Assembly: GCA_020636325.1 (NCBI GenBank)
Contig: JACJYC010000002.1
Coordinates: forward strand, 62,001-126,000
DNA length: 64,000 nt
From: Lewinellaceae bacterium
GTDB taxonomy: Bacteria > Bacteroidota > Bacteroidia > Chitinophagales > Saprospiraceae
Reading direction: 5' to 3'
Part shown: positions 8,874 through 17,732 of the stretch, in pieces
Numbering within the stretch: the first letter of the stretch is position 1
How the letters are laid out: every line of letters starts with the position of its first letter
Position numbers and translations under genes: made by a program
Notes under the pieces: model-generated
What the model was told of the DNA's origin: nothing
Seen by the model: only the letters and a program-made list of their open reading frames with translations
The model's database searches: none

Positions 8874-10061
8874 TCAACGCAAAGCTTCCATCCCGTCGGG
8901 CGACATCGGCACGTAGAGGTTCCCATTAATCACCTCTCTGGAGATAACGATCCTTTGCACCTCCGAAGTGCCTTCGTAGATCTGGGTGATCTTGGCGTCG
9001 CGCATCAGCCTTTCCACGTGATATTCTTTTACAAAACCGTATCCGCCATGGATCTGAACCGCTTCGACCGTGTGCTTCATGGCCACTTCCGAGGCATAAA
9101 GTTTGGCCATGGCGCTGGCCGCATTATAATCCAGCTGCTGGTCTTTCAACCAGGCCGAGCGATACACCAGCAGTCGGGCAGCTTCGATATCCAGGGCCAT
9201 ATTGGCAAGTTTGAAGGCGATCGCCTGGTGGTTGGCGATGGTCTTGCCGAAGGCCTGCCGCTCGTTTGCATAGGCCGCCGCAAGTTCGTACGCGCCGGCA
9301 GCGATGCCCAACGCCTGTGAAGCGATGCCGATGCGGCCGCCGGCCAGCGTTTTCATAGCAAATTTGAAGCCGAATCCAGGGTCGCCGATGCGGTTTTCCT
9401 TGGGTACTTTGACGTCATTGTACATGATTGAATGAGTATCCGAGGAGCGAATGCCGAGTTTGTCTTCTTTTTTACCGATGACTACGCCTGGCCAATCCGT
9501 TTCCACGATAAAGACGTCGATGCCGCGGTGCCCCAGTTCGGGATTGGTCTGGGCGATGACAAGGTGGACTTTCGAGGTCCCGCCGTTGGTGATCCAGTTT
9601 TTGGTGCCGTTCAGCAGGTAATGGTCTCCCATATCCTCGGCTGTGGTCTGCTGCGAGGTGGCATCGCTGCCCGCTTCCGGTTCCGACAGGCAGAAAGCGC
9701 CGATCCATTCGCCCGCAGCCAGTTTAGTCAGGTACTTCGATTTTTGCGCTTCGTTGCCGTACTGTTCCAACCCCCAGCATACCAGGGAGTTATTGACCGA
9801 CATGATGACGGAGCAGGAGTTGTCAACTTTTGAGATCTCCTCCATGGCCAGCGTGTAGGAAATGGTATCCATACCTCCGCCTCCGTATTCCGGAGAGGTC
9901 ATCATGCCCAGGAACCCCAATTCGGCCATACGCCGAACTTGCTCAGCGGGGTATTCCATGCTGGAGTCGCGTTCGATCACGCCGGGTTTGAGCTCTTTTT
10001 GCGCAAACTCCCTTGCGGCTTCTTTAACCGCGAGTTGTTCTTCGGTTAGGTGAAAATTCAT
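8874..10061 (-). CDS. Acyl-CoA dehydrogenase (short-chain/butyryl type)
   Basis: 395 residues, normal family length. It shows the family order: N-terminal helical domain, the beta domain with CLSEPEAGSDA (FAD-facing), and the C-terminal helical domain with QAFGKTIANHQAI, QIHGGYGFVKEYHVERLMRDAK and IYEGTSEVQRIVISR. The Glu of YEGTSE is at the position of the catalytic base in short-chain acyl-CoA dehydrogenases. It catalyses FAD-dependent alpha,beta-dehydrogenation of acyl-CoA in fatty-acid or branched-chain amino-acid breakdown, passing electrons to ETF. The chain-length call is by overall resemblance and is not certain. It has its own promoter-like element upstream. Confidence 0.93.
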   Translation of the reverse strand: MNFHLTEEQLAVKEAAREFAQKELKPGVIERDSSMEYPAEQVRRMAELGFLGMMTSPEYGGGGMDTISYTLAMEEISKVDNSCSVIMSVNNSLVCWGLEQYGNEAQKSKYLTKLAAGEWIGAFCLSEPEAGSDATSQQTTAEDMGDHYLLNGTKNWITNGGTSKVHLVIAQTNPELGHRGIDVFIVETDWPGVVIGKKEDKLGIRSSDTHSIMYNDVKVPKENRIGDPGFGFKFAMKTLAGGRIGIASQALGIAAGAYELAAAYANERQAFGKTIANHQAIAFKLANMALDIEAARLLVYRSAWLKDQQLDYNAASAMAKLYASEVAMKHTVEAVQIHGGYGFVKEYHVERLMRDAKITQIYEGTSEVQRIVISREVINGNLYVPMSPDGMEALR

Positions 10062-10080
10062 ATAATTTGGTTTTACGCCG

Positions 10081-10088
10081 CAAATTTA
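10081..10088 (-). promoter_or_regulatory. -7 element for acyl-CoA dehydrogenase
   Basis: The minus strand reads TAAATTTG, a perfect TAnnTTTG match, 20 bases before the start codon at 10061, in an AT-rich gap between two genes. Confidence 0.6.
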
Positions 10089-10170
10089 CCAAATAAAAAT
10101 AAAAATGGGCTATGCCTGGCATAACCCACCTGTTACCATATTTATTTTCAGTTATCTCTAACCGCGGATA

Positions 10171-10911
10171 TTAATCTTTGGAAATAATATCGGAAGCGCC
10201 GTGCGATTTCTGGGTCAGCACTTTCGGTTTTCCATAATAAATGATATCGCTTGCGCCGTAAGCTTCCGCTTCCAGTTCGTCCGTTACATGCAAGACGGCG
10301 TCCGAACCGCCGTGGGCGGAAATTTTGCAGGCCCGGATCACCAGATCCTTCGCCTTGAGGTCGCTGCCGCCCTGGGCTTGAGCCGTCAATTTGTCCGCCT
10401 TGCCCGCCAGGTGAGCATCCGAACCGCCTGCGGTAATGCAATTAACGGTTTGGGCGTCCATTTCTTTGACAAACAGGTCGCTGCCGCCGCTCATATTGAT
10501 CTCAAGGTCGGAAAAACGGAATTTGCCTTCGATATAAATGTCTGATCCGCCGCTGCCTTTGATCATTTCCAGATCGGGCATGGTCACGTACACGGCCATC
10601 GTTTTGGCTTTTCTGACCGGCGTTTCAACCTTCATGACCAACGTGCCGTTTTCGACCCTGGTCATAACGTTGTCCAGGAGGTTCTCATCGGCCTTGATCT
10701 TCACAGAAAAGGAATTGCCCTGGGAAATGTATACATCCAGGCCATGGCTGGCAGCCACCCCTTTGAAACCGGCCAGGTCCCGGCTTTCCTCCCGGACATT
10801 GCCGTTGCCGACTTCGCCCGACCCCCAGGATTGACTAAAAACAGAACAGGTGAAAAAGGTCAGTGAAAGCAGAAGGGCTACCCTTCCGTAGGACAGGTGA
10901 ATCTTTTTCAT
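10171..10911 (-). CDS. Head-GIN-domain (DUF2807-type) secreted protein
   Basis: 246 residues. Signal peptide (about 1-26, ending VFSQ) followed by a repetitive right-handed beta-helix-like domain, in which the motif GGSD or GASD recurs about six times at roughly regular spacing (GSGGSDIYIEG, MSGGSDLFVKE, TAGGSDAHLAG, AQGGSDLKAKD, AHGGSDAVLHV, AYGASDIIYYG). These are typical of DUF2807/head-GIN proteins, abundant in Bacteroidota. They are periplasmic or outer-membrane associated and their biochemical role is not established. The gene is transcribed away from the serine hydrolase gene at 11067, with about 155 bases between them. Confidence 0.87.
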   Translation of the reverse strand: MKKIHLSYGRVALLLSLTFFTCSVFSQSWGSGEVGNGNVREESRDLAGFKGVAASHGLDVYISQGNSFSVKIKADENLLDNVMTRVENGTLVMKVETPVRKAKTMAVYVTMPDLEMIKGSGGSDIYIEGKFRFSDLEINMSGGSDLFVKEMDAQTVNCITAGGSDAHLAGKADKLTAQAQGGSDLKAKDLVIRACKISAHGGSDAVLHVTDELEAEAYGASDIIYYGKPKVLTQKSHGASDIISKD

Positions 10912-11066
10912 GCGCAGAAATTTTTTTTTTGAAGGACAGGTTTTCTCCGGGCGGGTTGCTTGGATTCGGCATTAAAATCACCCTTTCTTTCCGCCGAAAG
11001 GTGTAACCATTCCCTGACAAACAAGTTGACCTGTTTAAAGCCGATCCATAAAGCACCGTGATCAAC

Positions 11067-12509
11067 ATGAAAATACATCCGACTGTCAGCCTCCTTATCC
11101 TTTGCCTGCTGAGCATCTCCGGGGTTTTTGCCCAGTCAGCGCAAATCGACGCCATCCTGAAACGGGAAATGAAAGAACGGCAGATCCCCGGGCTCCAGGT
11201 TGCCGTTGTTCGCCAGGGAAAGATCATCCTGTCCAGATCCTACGGTTTGGCAAATGTAGAAGACTCCATTCCCGTTTCCAGGCGGAGTATCTTTGCCATC
11301 AACTCCTGCACCAAGGCTTTTACCGGCGTGGCCGTGATGCAATTGGTTGAAGAAGGCAAGATTGACCTTTCGGCGCCCATTTCCCGGTATCTGGACAGCC
11401 TGCCGACCGAGTGGCAACCGGTGACCATCCGGCAGTTGCTGACCCACATTTCCGGTTTGCCTGATATGCTGCGCGTATTCAATCCGGGCACGCACGGGCT
11501 TGCAGGTGTCGGAGACGAAGCCGAAGTTTGGGCCAGGACAAAGGCAATGCCCATGGACTTCCCAACGGGTGAAGAATTCAGGTACAATCAAACCAATTAT
11601 GTCTTATTGGGTAAGGTGATCGATAAATTCAGCGGCGAGCCTTTTGCCCGTTTTTTCAGAGAAAGGCAGTTTGAACCCGCCGCCATGGACCGAACCCTTT
11701 TTGCCGACGCCCGCGACGTGATTCCGGGAATGGCCGGGCAGTATCGTTACGCTAACCGCCTCGACGGACAATCACTTGGCGAGGATCGATTGCTCCACAA
11801 TTATGCGGAGTTTCCGTCCTTCGACCGGACGGCGTCCGGATTGAACAGTACGGCCGAAGATCTGGCACAATGGTTGATCGCCCTTCAAAACGGACAATTG
11901 CTGACCAAAGCCGCACTCAAAACACTCTGGACACCTGGTGAGTATAACAATGGAAACCCGGCGCAATGGGCTTTGGGCTGGATGACCAAACCGCGCTCAG
12001 GCCACCCGGCCGTAATGGCAACAGGCGGAGGTCGTTCCGCTTTTTTTGTATACCCCGAAGACGACCTGGCGATCGTAGTGCTGACCAACCTGTCGGGCGC
12101 TTCACCCGAAGATTTCATCGAGGAGCTTGCGGGCTGTTATAACCCGGAGATAGCGGGAGCCGATGTGGTCACCGCATTGCGCACGGCCTTCCGTCGCAAC
12201 AGCGTTGAAGACGTTGTTGCGATCTACAATGGATTGAAAAAAGCGAATCCGGGCCTCGAACCCGTTGAAACAGACCTGAACGATTGGGGTTACCGGTTGC
12301 TCAGCAAAGGCCGGATTCAGGAGGCTTTGGCCGTTTTCAAATTGAATGTCCGGTTGTTTCCTGAGAGTTGGAATACTTATGACAGCTACGGAGAAGCGCT
12401 CCTTAAGAACGGCCGGAAAGAGGAAGCCGCCAGGATGTACCGGAAATCTGTGGAGATGAATCCGGACAATCTGAACGGAAAACGAATGTTGGAAAAAATG
12501 AAACGGTAA
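11067..12509 (+). CDS. Secreted serine hydrolase (beta-lactamase/class C type) with TPR tail
   Basis: 480 residues from ATG 11067 (MKIHPTVSLLILCLLSISGVFAQ, a good signal peptide). The frame also has a GTG at 11058, which I reject because it only lengthens the N-terminus. The nucleophile motif SxxK is SCTK (about S80/K83) and the second motif is around RYNQTNYVLLG (about residue 175), as in penicillin-binding-protein-like serine hydrolases of the beta-lactamase family. Residues about 390-480 are TPR-like (NDWGYRLLSKGRIQEALAVF, WNTYDSYGEALLKNGRKEEA). The substrate may be a peptide, ester or cell-wall fragment, and antibiotic hydrolysis should not be assumed. It stands alone. Confidence 0.87.
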   Translation: MKIHPTVSLLILCLLSISGVFAQSAQIDAILKREMKERQIPGLQVAVVRQGKIILSRSYGLANVEDSIPVSRRSIFAINSCTKAFTGVAVMQLVEEGKIDLSAPISRYLDSLPTEWQPVTIRQLLTHISGLPDMLRVFNPGTHGLAGVGDEAEVWARTKAMPMDFPTGEEFRYNQTNYVLLGKVIDKFSGEPFARFFRERQFEPAAMDRTLFADARDVIPGMAGQYRYANRLDGQSLGEDRLLHNYAEFPSFDRTASGLNSTAEDLAQWLIALQNGQLLTKAALKTLWTPGEYNNGNPAQWALGWMTKPRSGHPAVMATGGGRSAFFVYPEDDLAIVVLTNLSGASPEDFIEELAGCYNPEIAGADVVTALRTAFRRNSVEDVVAIYNGLKKANPGLEPVETDLNDWGYRLLSKGRIQEALAVFKLNVRLFPESWNTYDSYGEALLKNGRKEEAARMYRKSVEMNPDNLNGKRMLEKMKR

Positions 12510-12533
12510 GAATCACACCTTTCTCAGATTTCA

Positions 12534-12557
12534 TAAAGCGCTCCTAAACAGCGTTTT
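12534..12557 (+). terminator. Possible terminator after the serine hydrolase gene
   Basis: A short GCGCT/AGCG stem-loop is followed by TTTTT about 35 bases after the stop codon. The stem is only four to five pairs, so this is weak. Confidence 0.35.
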
Positions 12558-12591
12558 TACACAACTTTTTCAAAAGGAGTTTGAACGGGGA

Positions 12592-12623
12592 TTGGGTGTT
12601 TCCCATCATAAGCCGTATCTTTG
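12592..12623 (+). promoter_or_regulatory. carB promoter (TTG...TATCTTTG)
   Basis: TATCTTTG at 12616-12623 matches TAnnTTTG exactly, and a TTG at 12592-12594 lies 21 bases upstream as a -33 element. The ATG of carB at 12643 follows 20 bases later. This also argues against the in-frame TTG at 12592 being the start codon. Confidence 0.65.
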
Positions 12624-12642
12624 CCGCCAATTTCGAAAGACG

Positions 12643-15483
12643 ATGCCCAAAGATCAATCCATTCGTTCAGTCCTCATCATCGGCAGTGGCCCCATCATCA
12701 TCGGTCAGGCTTGTGAATTTGATTACTCCGGCAGCCAGGCCTCCCGATCTCTTCGGGAAGAAGGCGTGGAAGTGACCCTGATCAATTCCAACCCGGCTAC
12801 CATTATGACCGACCCGGTTACAGCCGATCATATTTATCTCCTGCCGCTTACCGTTGAAAGTATTGTCCAGATCCTGGAAGAGCGAAAAATCGACGCCGTA
12901 CTGTCCACTATGGGCGGTCAGACCGCATTGAACCTCGCGATCGAAGCCGCACAGCAAGGGGTATGGGAGAAATACGGCGTCCGGATGATCGGTGTGGATA
13001 TCGATGCGATCGAACTGACGGAAAACCGCGAAGCTTTCCGCAAACATATGATCGATATCGGCCTGAGCGTAGCGCCTTCCTTCATAGCCAACTCCTTCCT
13101 GGAAGGCAAGGAAGCCGCCCAAAAGATCGGGTACCCGTTGGTCATCCGCCCTTCCTATACCCTAGGCGGCACCGGGGGCGCCTTTGTGCACAAGGAGGAA
13201 GAATTCGACGCGGCCCTGCGACGCGGCCTTAACCTCTCACCGACGCACGAAGTCCTGGTCGAAAAAGCAGTATTGGGCTGGAAAGAATTCGAACTGGAGC
13301 TCCTGCGCGACGCCAATGACAACGTGGTCATCATCTGCGTAGTCGAAAACCTGGACCCGATGGGCATCCATACCGGCGACAGCATCACGGTTGCGCCGGC
13401 CATGACCCTCTCGGATACGGCTTACCAGGACATGCGCAACCAGGCCATCAAGGCCATGCGTTCGCTGGGCAACTTCGCCGGCGGTTGCAATATCCAGTTC
13501 GCCCTTAACCCCGAAAACGAGCAATTGATCGTTATCGAGATCAACCCCAGGGTATCCAGATCATCCGCACTGGCCAGTAAAGCGACCGGGTATCCGATTG
13601 CCAAGATCGCTGCCAAACTGGCCATGGGCTACAACCTGGACGAACTCAAAAATCAGATCACCAAGACGACTTCGGCTTATTTCGAACCGACCCTGGACTA
13701 CGTGATCGTCAAGATGCCCCGCTGGAACTTTGACAAATTCCACGGCGCCGACCACCGGCTTGGCCTCCAGATGAAGTCCGTCGGGGAAGTTATGGCCATC
13801 GGCCGGAATTTCCTGGAAGCGCTTCAGAAAGCCTGCCAGTCACTGGAGATCGGCCGCACCGGGCTGGGCGCCGATATGAAGGAATGGATCCGCACCTCCG
13901 ACGTGCTTGAACGGCTGGAGGCAGCCAGCGACGACCGGATCTTCCGCGTCAAGGACGCCCTCCGACTGGGCGTGCCGGAAAAAACCGTCCAGAAACTGAC
14001 GCAGATCGACCCCTGGTTCATCAAGCAGATCAAGCGGCTCGTCAAAATGGAGGAAGAACTGATGCGCTACAATGTGGCGGAAGATATTCCGGAAGACTTT
14101 TTCCGCGAGCTGAAAGAAACCGGCTACTCCGACGCCCAGATCGCCTGGATCCTGCGCATCAAGGAAGAAGAAGTTTCCCATTACCGCAAAAAACTCGGGA
14201 TTCAGCGCACCTACAAGATGGTTGATACCTGCGCCGCAGAGTTCGAAGCGCAGACGCCCTATTTTTACTCTACGTTCGACCAGGAGAATGAAAGTGCGCC
14301 GACTTCCGCCAAAAAGAAAATCCTCGTGCTCGGATCGGGCCCCAACCGGATCGGGCAAGGAATAGAATTCGACTACTGCTGCGTTCACGGGCTGCTGGCC
14401 ATCAAAGACGAAGGCTACGAGGCCATCATGGTGAACTGCAACCCGGAAACGGTGTCCACCGACTTTGACATCGCTGATAAACTGTATTTCGAACCCGTGT
14501 TCTGGGAACATGTTGAAGAAATCCTGGAACTGGAAAAACCTGAAGGCGTCATCGTTCAATTGGGCGGCCAGACCGCACTGAAAATGGCCCAGCAGTTCTA
14601 TGAAAAAGGGATTCCCATTATCGGCACCAGCTTCAAGGATATGGACCTTGCCGAAGACCGGGGCGCTTTTTCCGACCTGCTCAAGGAGCTCGAGATCCCC
14701 TATCCGAAATACGGGGTGGCCAACGACGCGGACGAAGCGCTCAAGATCGCGGCCCAGGTTTCTTACCCGGTACTGGTCAGGCCGTCCTACGTGCTCGGCG
14801 GTCAGAATATGCGGATCGTCATCAACGATGAAGAACTGGAACGGCATGTCCTGACCATCTTCAAACATATGCCCGACAACAAGGTGCTGATCGACCAGTT
14901 CCTGGAGCGCGCCAAGGAAGCCGAGATCGACTGCATCTGCGACGGCGAGCAAGTACACGTCATGGGGATCATGGAGCATATCGAACCCGCCGGCATCCAC
15001 TCCGGCGACAGCTCAGCCGTATTGCCGACCTACAGCCTATCGGTAAATGCGGTGAATACCATGGTCGAATATGCCGAAAAGCTGGCAAAGGCGCTCAATA
15101 TAAAGGGGCTGCTCAACGTGCAATTTGCGATCAAACCCGCACGCACGCCGGAAGAGCAGGATCAGGTTTATGTCATTGAGGCCAACCCGCGCGCCAGCCG
15201 GACCACCCCGTTCATCGCCAAAGCCTACCAGGTACCGTACCTGCAGATCGCTACCAAGGTGATGATGGGCACCCACAAACTCAAGGATTTTGACATCAAG
15301 CCCCGGCCGGGCGGATTCGCCATCAAGGTGCCGGTGTTCAGTTTCGACAAATTCCCGAATGTCAACAAGGACCTTGGCCCGGAAATGAAGTCAACCGGTG
15401 AAGCCATCCGTTTCATCCGGGATCTTTCGGATCCGTTCTTCCGGGAACTTGACCGGCAGCGGTATATGTATCTTACGCGGTAA
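12643..15483 (+). CDS. carB: Carbamoyl-phosphate synthase large subunit, short form
   Basis: 946 residues from ATG 12643, which begins MPKDQSIRSVLIIGSGPIII. The longer frame starting at TTG 12592 overlaps the promoter and is rejected. Two homologous halves are visible, each with a PreATP-grasp segment (IIGSGPIIIGQACEFDYSG; VLGSGPNRIGQGIEFDYCC) and an ATP-grasp domain (VIRPSYTLGGTGG; LVRPSYVLGGQNM). The protein makes carbamoyl phosphate from glutamine-derived ammonia, bicarbonate and two ATP, for arginine and pyrimidine synthesis, together with CarA, which is not in the window. It ends about where the C-terminal MGS-like allosteric domain of the ~1070-residue enterobacterial enzyme would begin. 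A short carB is usual in many Bacteroidota. Its TAA stop is the first TAA of a heptamer array. Confidence 0.95.
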   Translation: MPKDQSIRSVLIIGSGPIIIGQACEFDYSGSQASRSLREEGVEVTLINSNPATIMTDPVTADHIYLLPLTVESIVQILEERKIDAVLSTMGGQTALNLAIEAAQQGVWEKYGVRMIGVDIDAIELTENREAFRKHMIDIGLSVAPSFIANSFLEGKEAAQKIGYPLVIRPSYTLGGTGGAFVHKEEEFDAALRRGLNLSPTHEVLVEKAVLGWKEFELELLRDANDNVVIICVVENLDPMGIHTGDSITVAPAMTLSDTAYQDMRNQAIKAMRSLGNFAGGCNIQFALNPENEQLIVIEINPRVSRSSALASKATGYPIAKIAAKLAMGYNLDELKNQITKTTSAYFEPTLDYVIVKMPRWNFDKFHGADHRLGLQMKSVGEVMAIGRNFLEALQKACQSLEIGRTGLGADMKEWIRTSDVLERLEAASDDRIFRVKDALRLGVPEKTVQKLTQIDPWFIKQIKRLVKMEEELMRYNVAEDIPEDFFRELKETGYSDAQIAWILRIKEEEVSHYRKKLGIQRTYKMVDTCAAEFEAQTPYFYSTFDQENESAPTSAKKKILVLGSGPNRIGQGIEFDYCCVHGLLAIKDEGYEAIMVNCNPETVSTDFDIADKLYFEPVFWEHVEEILELEKPEGVIVQLGGQTALKMAQQFYEKGIPIIGTSFKDMDLAEDRGAFSDLLKELEIPYPKYGVANDADEALKIAAQVSYPVLVRPSYVLGGQNMRIVINDEELERHVLTIFKHMPDNKVLIDQFLERAKEAEIDCICDGEQVHVMGIMEHIEPAGIHSGDSSAVLPTYSLSVNAVNTMVEYAEKLAKALNIKGLLNVQFAIKPARTPEEQDQVYVIEANPRASRTTPFIAKAYQVPYLQIATKVMMGTHKLKDFDIKPRPGGFAIKVPVFSFDKFPNVNKDLGPEMKSTGEAIRFIRDLSDPFFRELDRQRYMYLTR

Positions 15484-15600
15484 GTTGTAAGTCGTAAGTC
15501 ATAAGTGGTAAGTCGTAAGTGGTAAGTGGTAAGTCGTAAGTGGTAAGTCATTAGGCGTAGGGAGCTTGCAAGGTTACTTACGACTAGCGACTTACGACTA
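15481..15600. repeat. TAAGTNN heptamer array with inverted partner
   Basis: Ten consecutive heptamers of the form TAAGTNN (mostly TAAGTCG and TAAGTGG) run in perfect register from 15481 to 15550. After a short spacer, the complementary form (CGACTTACGACTA) follows at about 15577-15599. The first TAA is the stop codon of carB. The region can fold into a long hairpin. The same heptamer family recurs at 40242-40336. Confidence 0.85.
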
Positions 15601-15619
15601 ACATAATAAATCCTCCAAA

Positions 15620-16069
15620 ATGGCACTTGAAGAACAAATTGGCAAAGATCTCATCCAGGCCATGAAGGCCAAGGATCAGGCGACCCTGCGGGGCATTCGC
15701 GCCATTAAGGCCGCAATCCTGCTGGCTAAAACCGATGGTTCCGGCAAGGAAATGACGCCGGAGCGCGAGATCGAAATGTTGCAAAAACTGGTGAAGCAGC
15801 GCCGGGATTCACTGGCTATCTTCGAGGAACAAAACCGGGAAGATCTGGCGGTAAAGGAGCGCGAGGAGATCGAGGTCATCCAACAGTATCTGCCGGCACA
15901 ACTGACACCGGAGGCGCTGGAAGCGGAAGTCGGCAAGATCGTAGCTGAAACCGGCGCTTCTTCCATGAAAGATATGGGAAAAGTGATGGGCATTGCCTCC
16001 AGGCAACTGGCCGGCCGCGCCGAAGGAAAAGCCATTTCCGAAGTGGTCAAGAAATTGTTGTCGCAATAA
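15620..16069 (+). CDS. GatB/YqeY-domain protein
   Basis: 149 residues, the usual length for stand-alone YqeY proteins. It is nearly all alpha-helical. Typical segments are KDLIQAMKAKDQATLRGIRAIKAAIL, EMLQKLVKQRRDSLAIFEEQNR and EVIQQYLPAQL near residue 90, followed by MKDMGKVMGIASRQLAGRAEGK. The domain is shared with the tRNA-binding tail of the GatB amidotransferase subunit, and the stand-alone form has no settled function. The start ATG 15620 follows the heptamer array by 20 bases. The ALDH gene begins 55 bases after it on the same strand. Confidence 0.9.
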   Translation: MALEEQIGKDLIQAMKAKDQATLRGIRAIKAAILLAKTDGSGKEMTPEREIEMLQKLVKQRRDSLAIFEEQNREDLAVKEREEIEVIQQYLPAQLTPEALEAEVGKIVAETGASSMKDMGKVMGIASRQLAGRAEGKAISEVVKKLLSQ

Positions 16070-16124
16070 TGCGACACGGAGAATTACGGACTTGTAGCAT
16101 CTCTCAACTAACTGAATAAAACCA

Positions 16125-17651
16125 ATGGACAAACGTTTTCTGCGGCAGCTCGGCCTGCGCAAACACAATGCCGGTACCAGCACCGGCCTGGAATCCACCA
16201 ATTCGGGCAAATATATCCGTTCCGTTTCTCCGGTCGACGGCGAATGGATCGGCAGCGTCAGCAAGACCTCCGCTGAGGAATACGAAGCCGTCGTTGCCAA
16301 AGCGACAGCGGCTTTTCATGTCTGGCGCCAGATCCCTGCGCCCAAGCGGGGGGAGATCGTCAGGCAATACGGCGAGGAACTCCGGAAATACAAAGATCCG
16401 CTCGGGCGCCTGGTTTCCTACGAAATGGGCAAAAGCCTGCAGGAAGGCTGGGGCGAAGTGCAGGAAATGATCGATATCTGCGACTTCGCCGTAGGCCTTT
16501 CCCGGCAATTGTACGGCCTGAGCATGCACTCCGAACGCCCTAAACACCGCATGTACGAGCAATGGCATGCGCTCGGGCCCGTAGGCATCATCTCCGCCTT
16601 CAATTTTCCGGTAGCTGTCTGGTCCTGGAACGCCATGGTTGCCCTGGTTTGCGGCGACGTCTGCATCTGGAAACCGTCCGAGAAAGCCCCCTTGTGCGGG
16701 GTTGCCTGCCAGCATATCCTGCAACGCGTATTGGAAGCTAACGATATCCCGGAAGGGGTCAGCTGCATCATCAACGGCGACTACCGGGTCGGGGAATTCC
16801 TGACCAAGGACCGGCGCATTCCGCTGGTGTCCGCAACCGGGTCGACCCGGATGGGCAAGATCGTCGGGGGCACCGTTGCCGGCCGCCTGGGCCGCAGTTT
16901 ACTCGAACTGGGCGGCAACAACGCCATCATCGTCACCCCCAGCGCCGACCTGAAGATCGTGCTCACGGGCGCCCTGTTCGGCGCCGTGGGTACTGCCGGG
17001 CAGCGCTGCACGTCCACCCGCCGGCTGATCGTACACAAAAGCATCTTTGAAGAGGTCAAAAAGAGCCTGGCCGGCGCTTATGCCCAATTGCGCATCGGCG
17101 ATCCGCTCGACGAACGCAACCACGTCGGCCCGCTGATCGACCAGGGCGCTGTAGACAATTATCTCCACGCCATCGAGCGGATCAAGGCCGAAGGCGGTAA
17201 AATGGTGGTGGAAGGCGGGGTGTTGTCCGGTCCGGGCTTTGAGAGCGGCTGCTACGTGCGCCCCTGCATTGCGGAAGTGACCAATGACATGGCCATTGTG
17301 CAGCACGAAACCTTTGCACCCATCCTTTACCTCATCAAATACGATACCCTCGAAGAGGCGGTAGCCTTGCAGAACGGCGTACCGCAAGGTCTTTCGTCGG
17401 CCATTATGACCGACAGCGTGCGCGAAGCCGAGTATTTCCTTTCGGTCAACGGATCGGACTGCGGCATCGCCAACGTCAATATCGGTACCAGCGGCGCGGA
17501 GATCGGCGGGGCTTTCGGCGGAGAGAAGGAAACGGGCGGCGGGCGCGAAAGCGGCTCGGATGCCTGGAAAGCCTATATGCGCCGGCAGACCAATACCATC
17601 AATTACAGCAGGGAAATCCCGTTGGCTCAGGGCATCAAGTTTGATTTTTAG
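16125..17651 (+). CDS. Aldehyde dehydrogenase, ALDH7/aminoadipate-semialdehyde type
   Basis: 508 residues. The NAD-dependent aldehyde dehydrogenase core is clear: FNFPVAVWSWN and KPSEKAPL in the cofactor half, LLELGGNNAII with the general-base Glu (about 265), and GQRCTSTRRLIVH with the catalytic Cys (about 303). The GQRCTSTRR context and the N-terminal NxG-rich stretch resemble the ALDH7 (antiquitin, alpha-aminoadipic semialdehyde dehydrogenase) branch rather than succinate-semialdehyde or betaine types. A role in lysine breakdown (aminoadipate semialdehyde to aminoadipate) is therefore likely but not proven. No other lysine-catabolic gene is adjacent. Confidence 0.88.
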   Translation: MDKRFLRQLGLRKHNAGTSTGLESTNSGKYIRSVSPVDGEWIGSVSKTSAEEYEAVVAKATAAFHVWRQIPAPKRGEIVRQYGEELRKYKDPLGRLVSYEMGKSLQEGWGEVQEMIDICDFAVGLSRQLYGLSMHSERPKHRMYEQWHALGPVGIISAFNFPVAVWSWNAMVALVCGDVCIWKPSEKAPLCGVACQHILQRVLEANDIPEGVSCIINGDYRVGEFLTKDRRIPLVSATGSTRMGKIVGGTVAGRLGRSLLELGGNNAIIVTPSADLKIVLTGALFGAVGTAGQRCTSTRRLIVHKSIFEEVKKSLAGAYAQLRIGDPLDERNHVGPLIDQGAVDNYLHAIERIKAEGGKMVVEGGVLSGPGFESGCYVRPCIAEVTNDMAIVQHETFAPILYLIKYDTLEEAVALQNGVPQGLSSAIMTDSVREAEYFLSVNGSDCGIANVNIGTSGAEIGGAFGGEKETGGGRESGSDAWKAYMRRQTNTINYSREIPLAQGIKFDF

Positions 17652-17670
17652 GGAATATTTTGCATATTTG
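17641..17670 (+). promoter_or_regulatory. Probable promoter for the comM/yifB gene
   Basis: CATATTTG (17663-17670) differs by one base from TAnnTTTG. A TTG at 17641-17643 lies 19 bases upstream. The pair overlaps the end of the ALDH gene. The ATG at 17733 follows about 62 bases later. Confidence 0.4.
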
Positions 17671-17732
17671 CTGGGTTTGTTTCTCTGATGTTTGTCGGCC
17701 AAAGCCGATCGTTAATCACCTAACAACCCAAA

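Noticed and set aside
11067..12509. Beta-lactamase resistance gene
   Set aside because: It has the general serine-hydrolase motifs only. Nothing distinguishes it as an antibiotic-hydrolysing enzyme, and the BlaI/M56 pair is 31 kb away.
12592..12642. N-terminal extension of carB from TTG
   Set aside because: Overlaps the promoter elements, and the extra residues have no counterpart in the family.
13840..15000. Minus-strand ORF of 386 codons within carB
   Set aside because: Shadow of the conserved carB frame. No signal, motif or start context.
15481..15600. CRISPR array
   Set aside because: Units are seven bases with two variable positions and no spacers of 25-40 bases. No cas genes are near.
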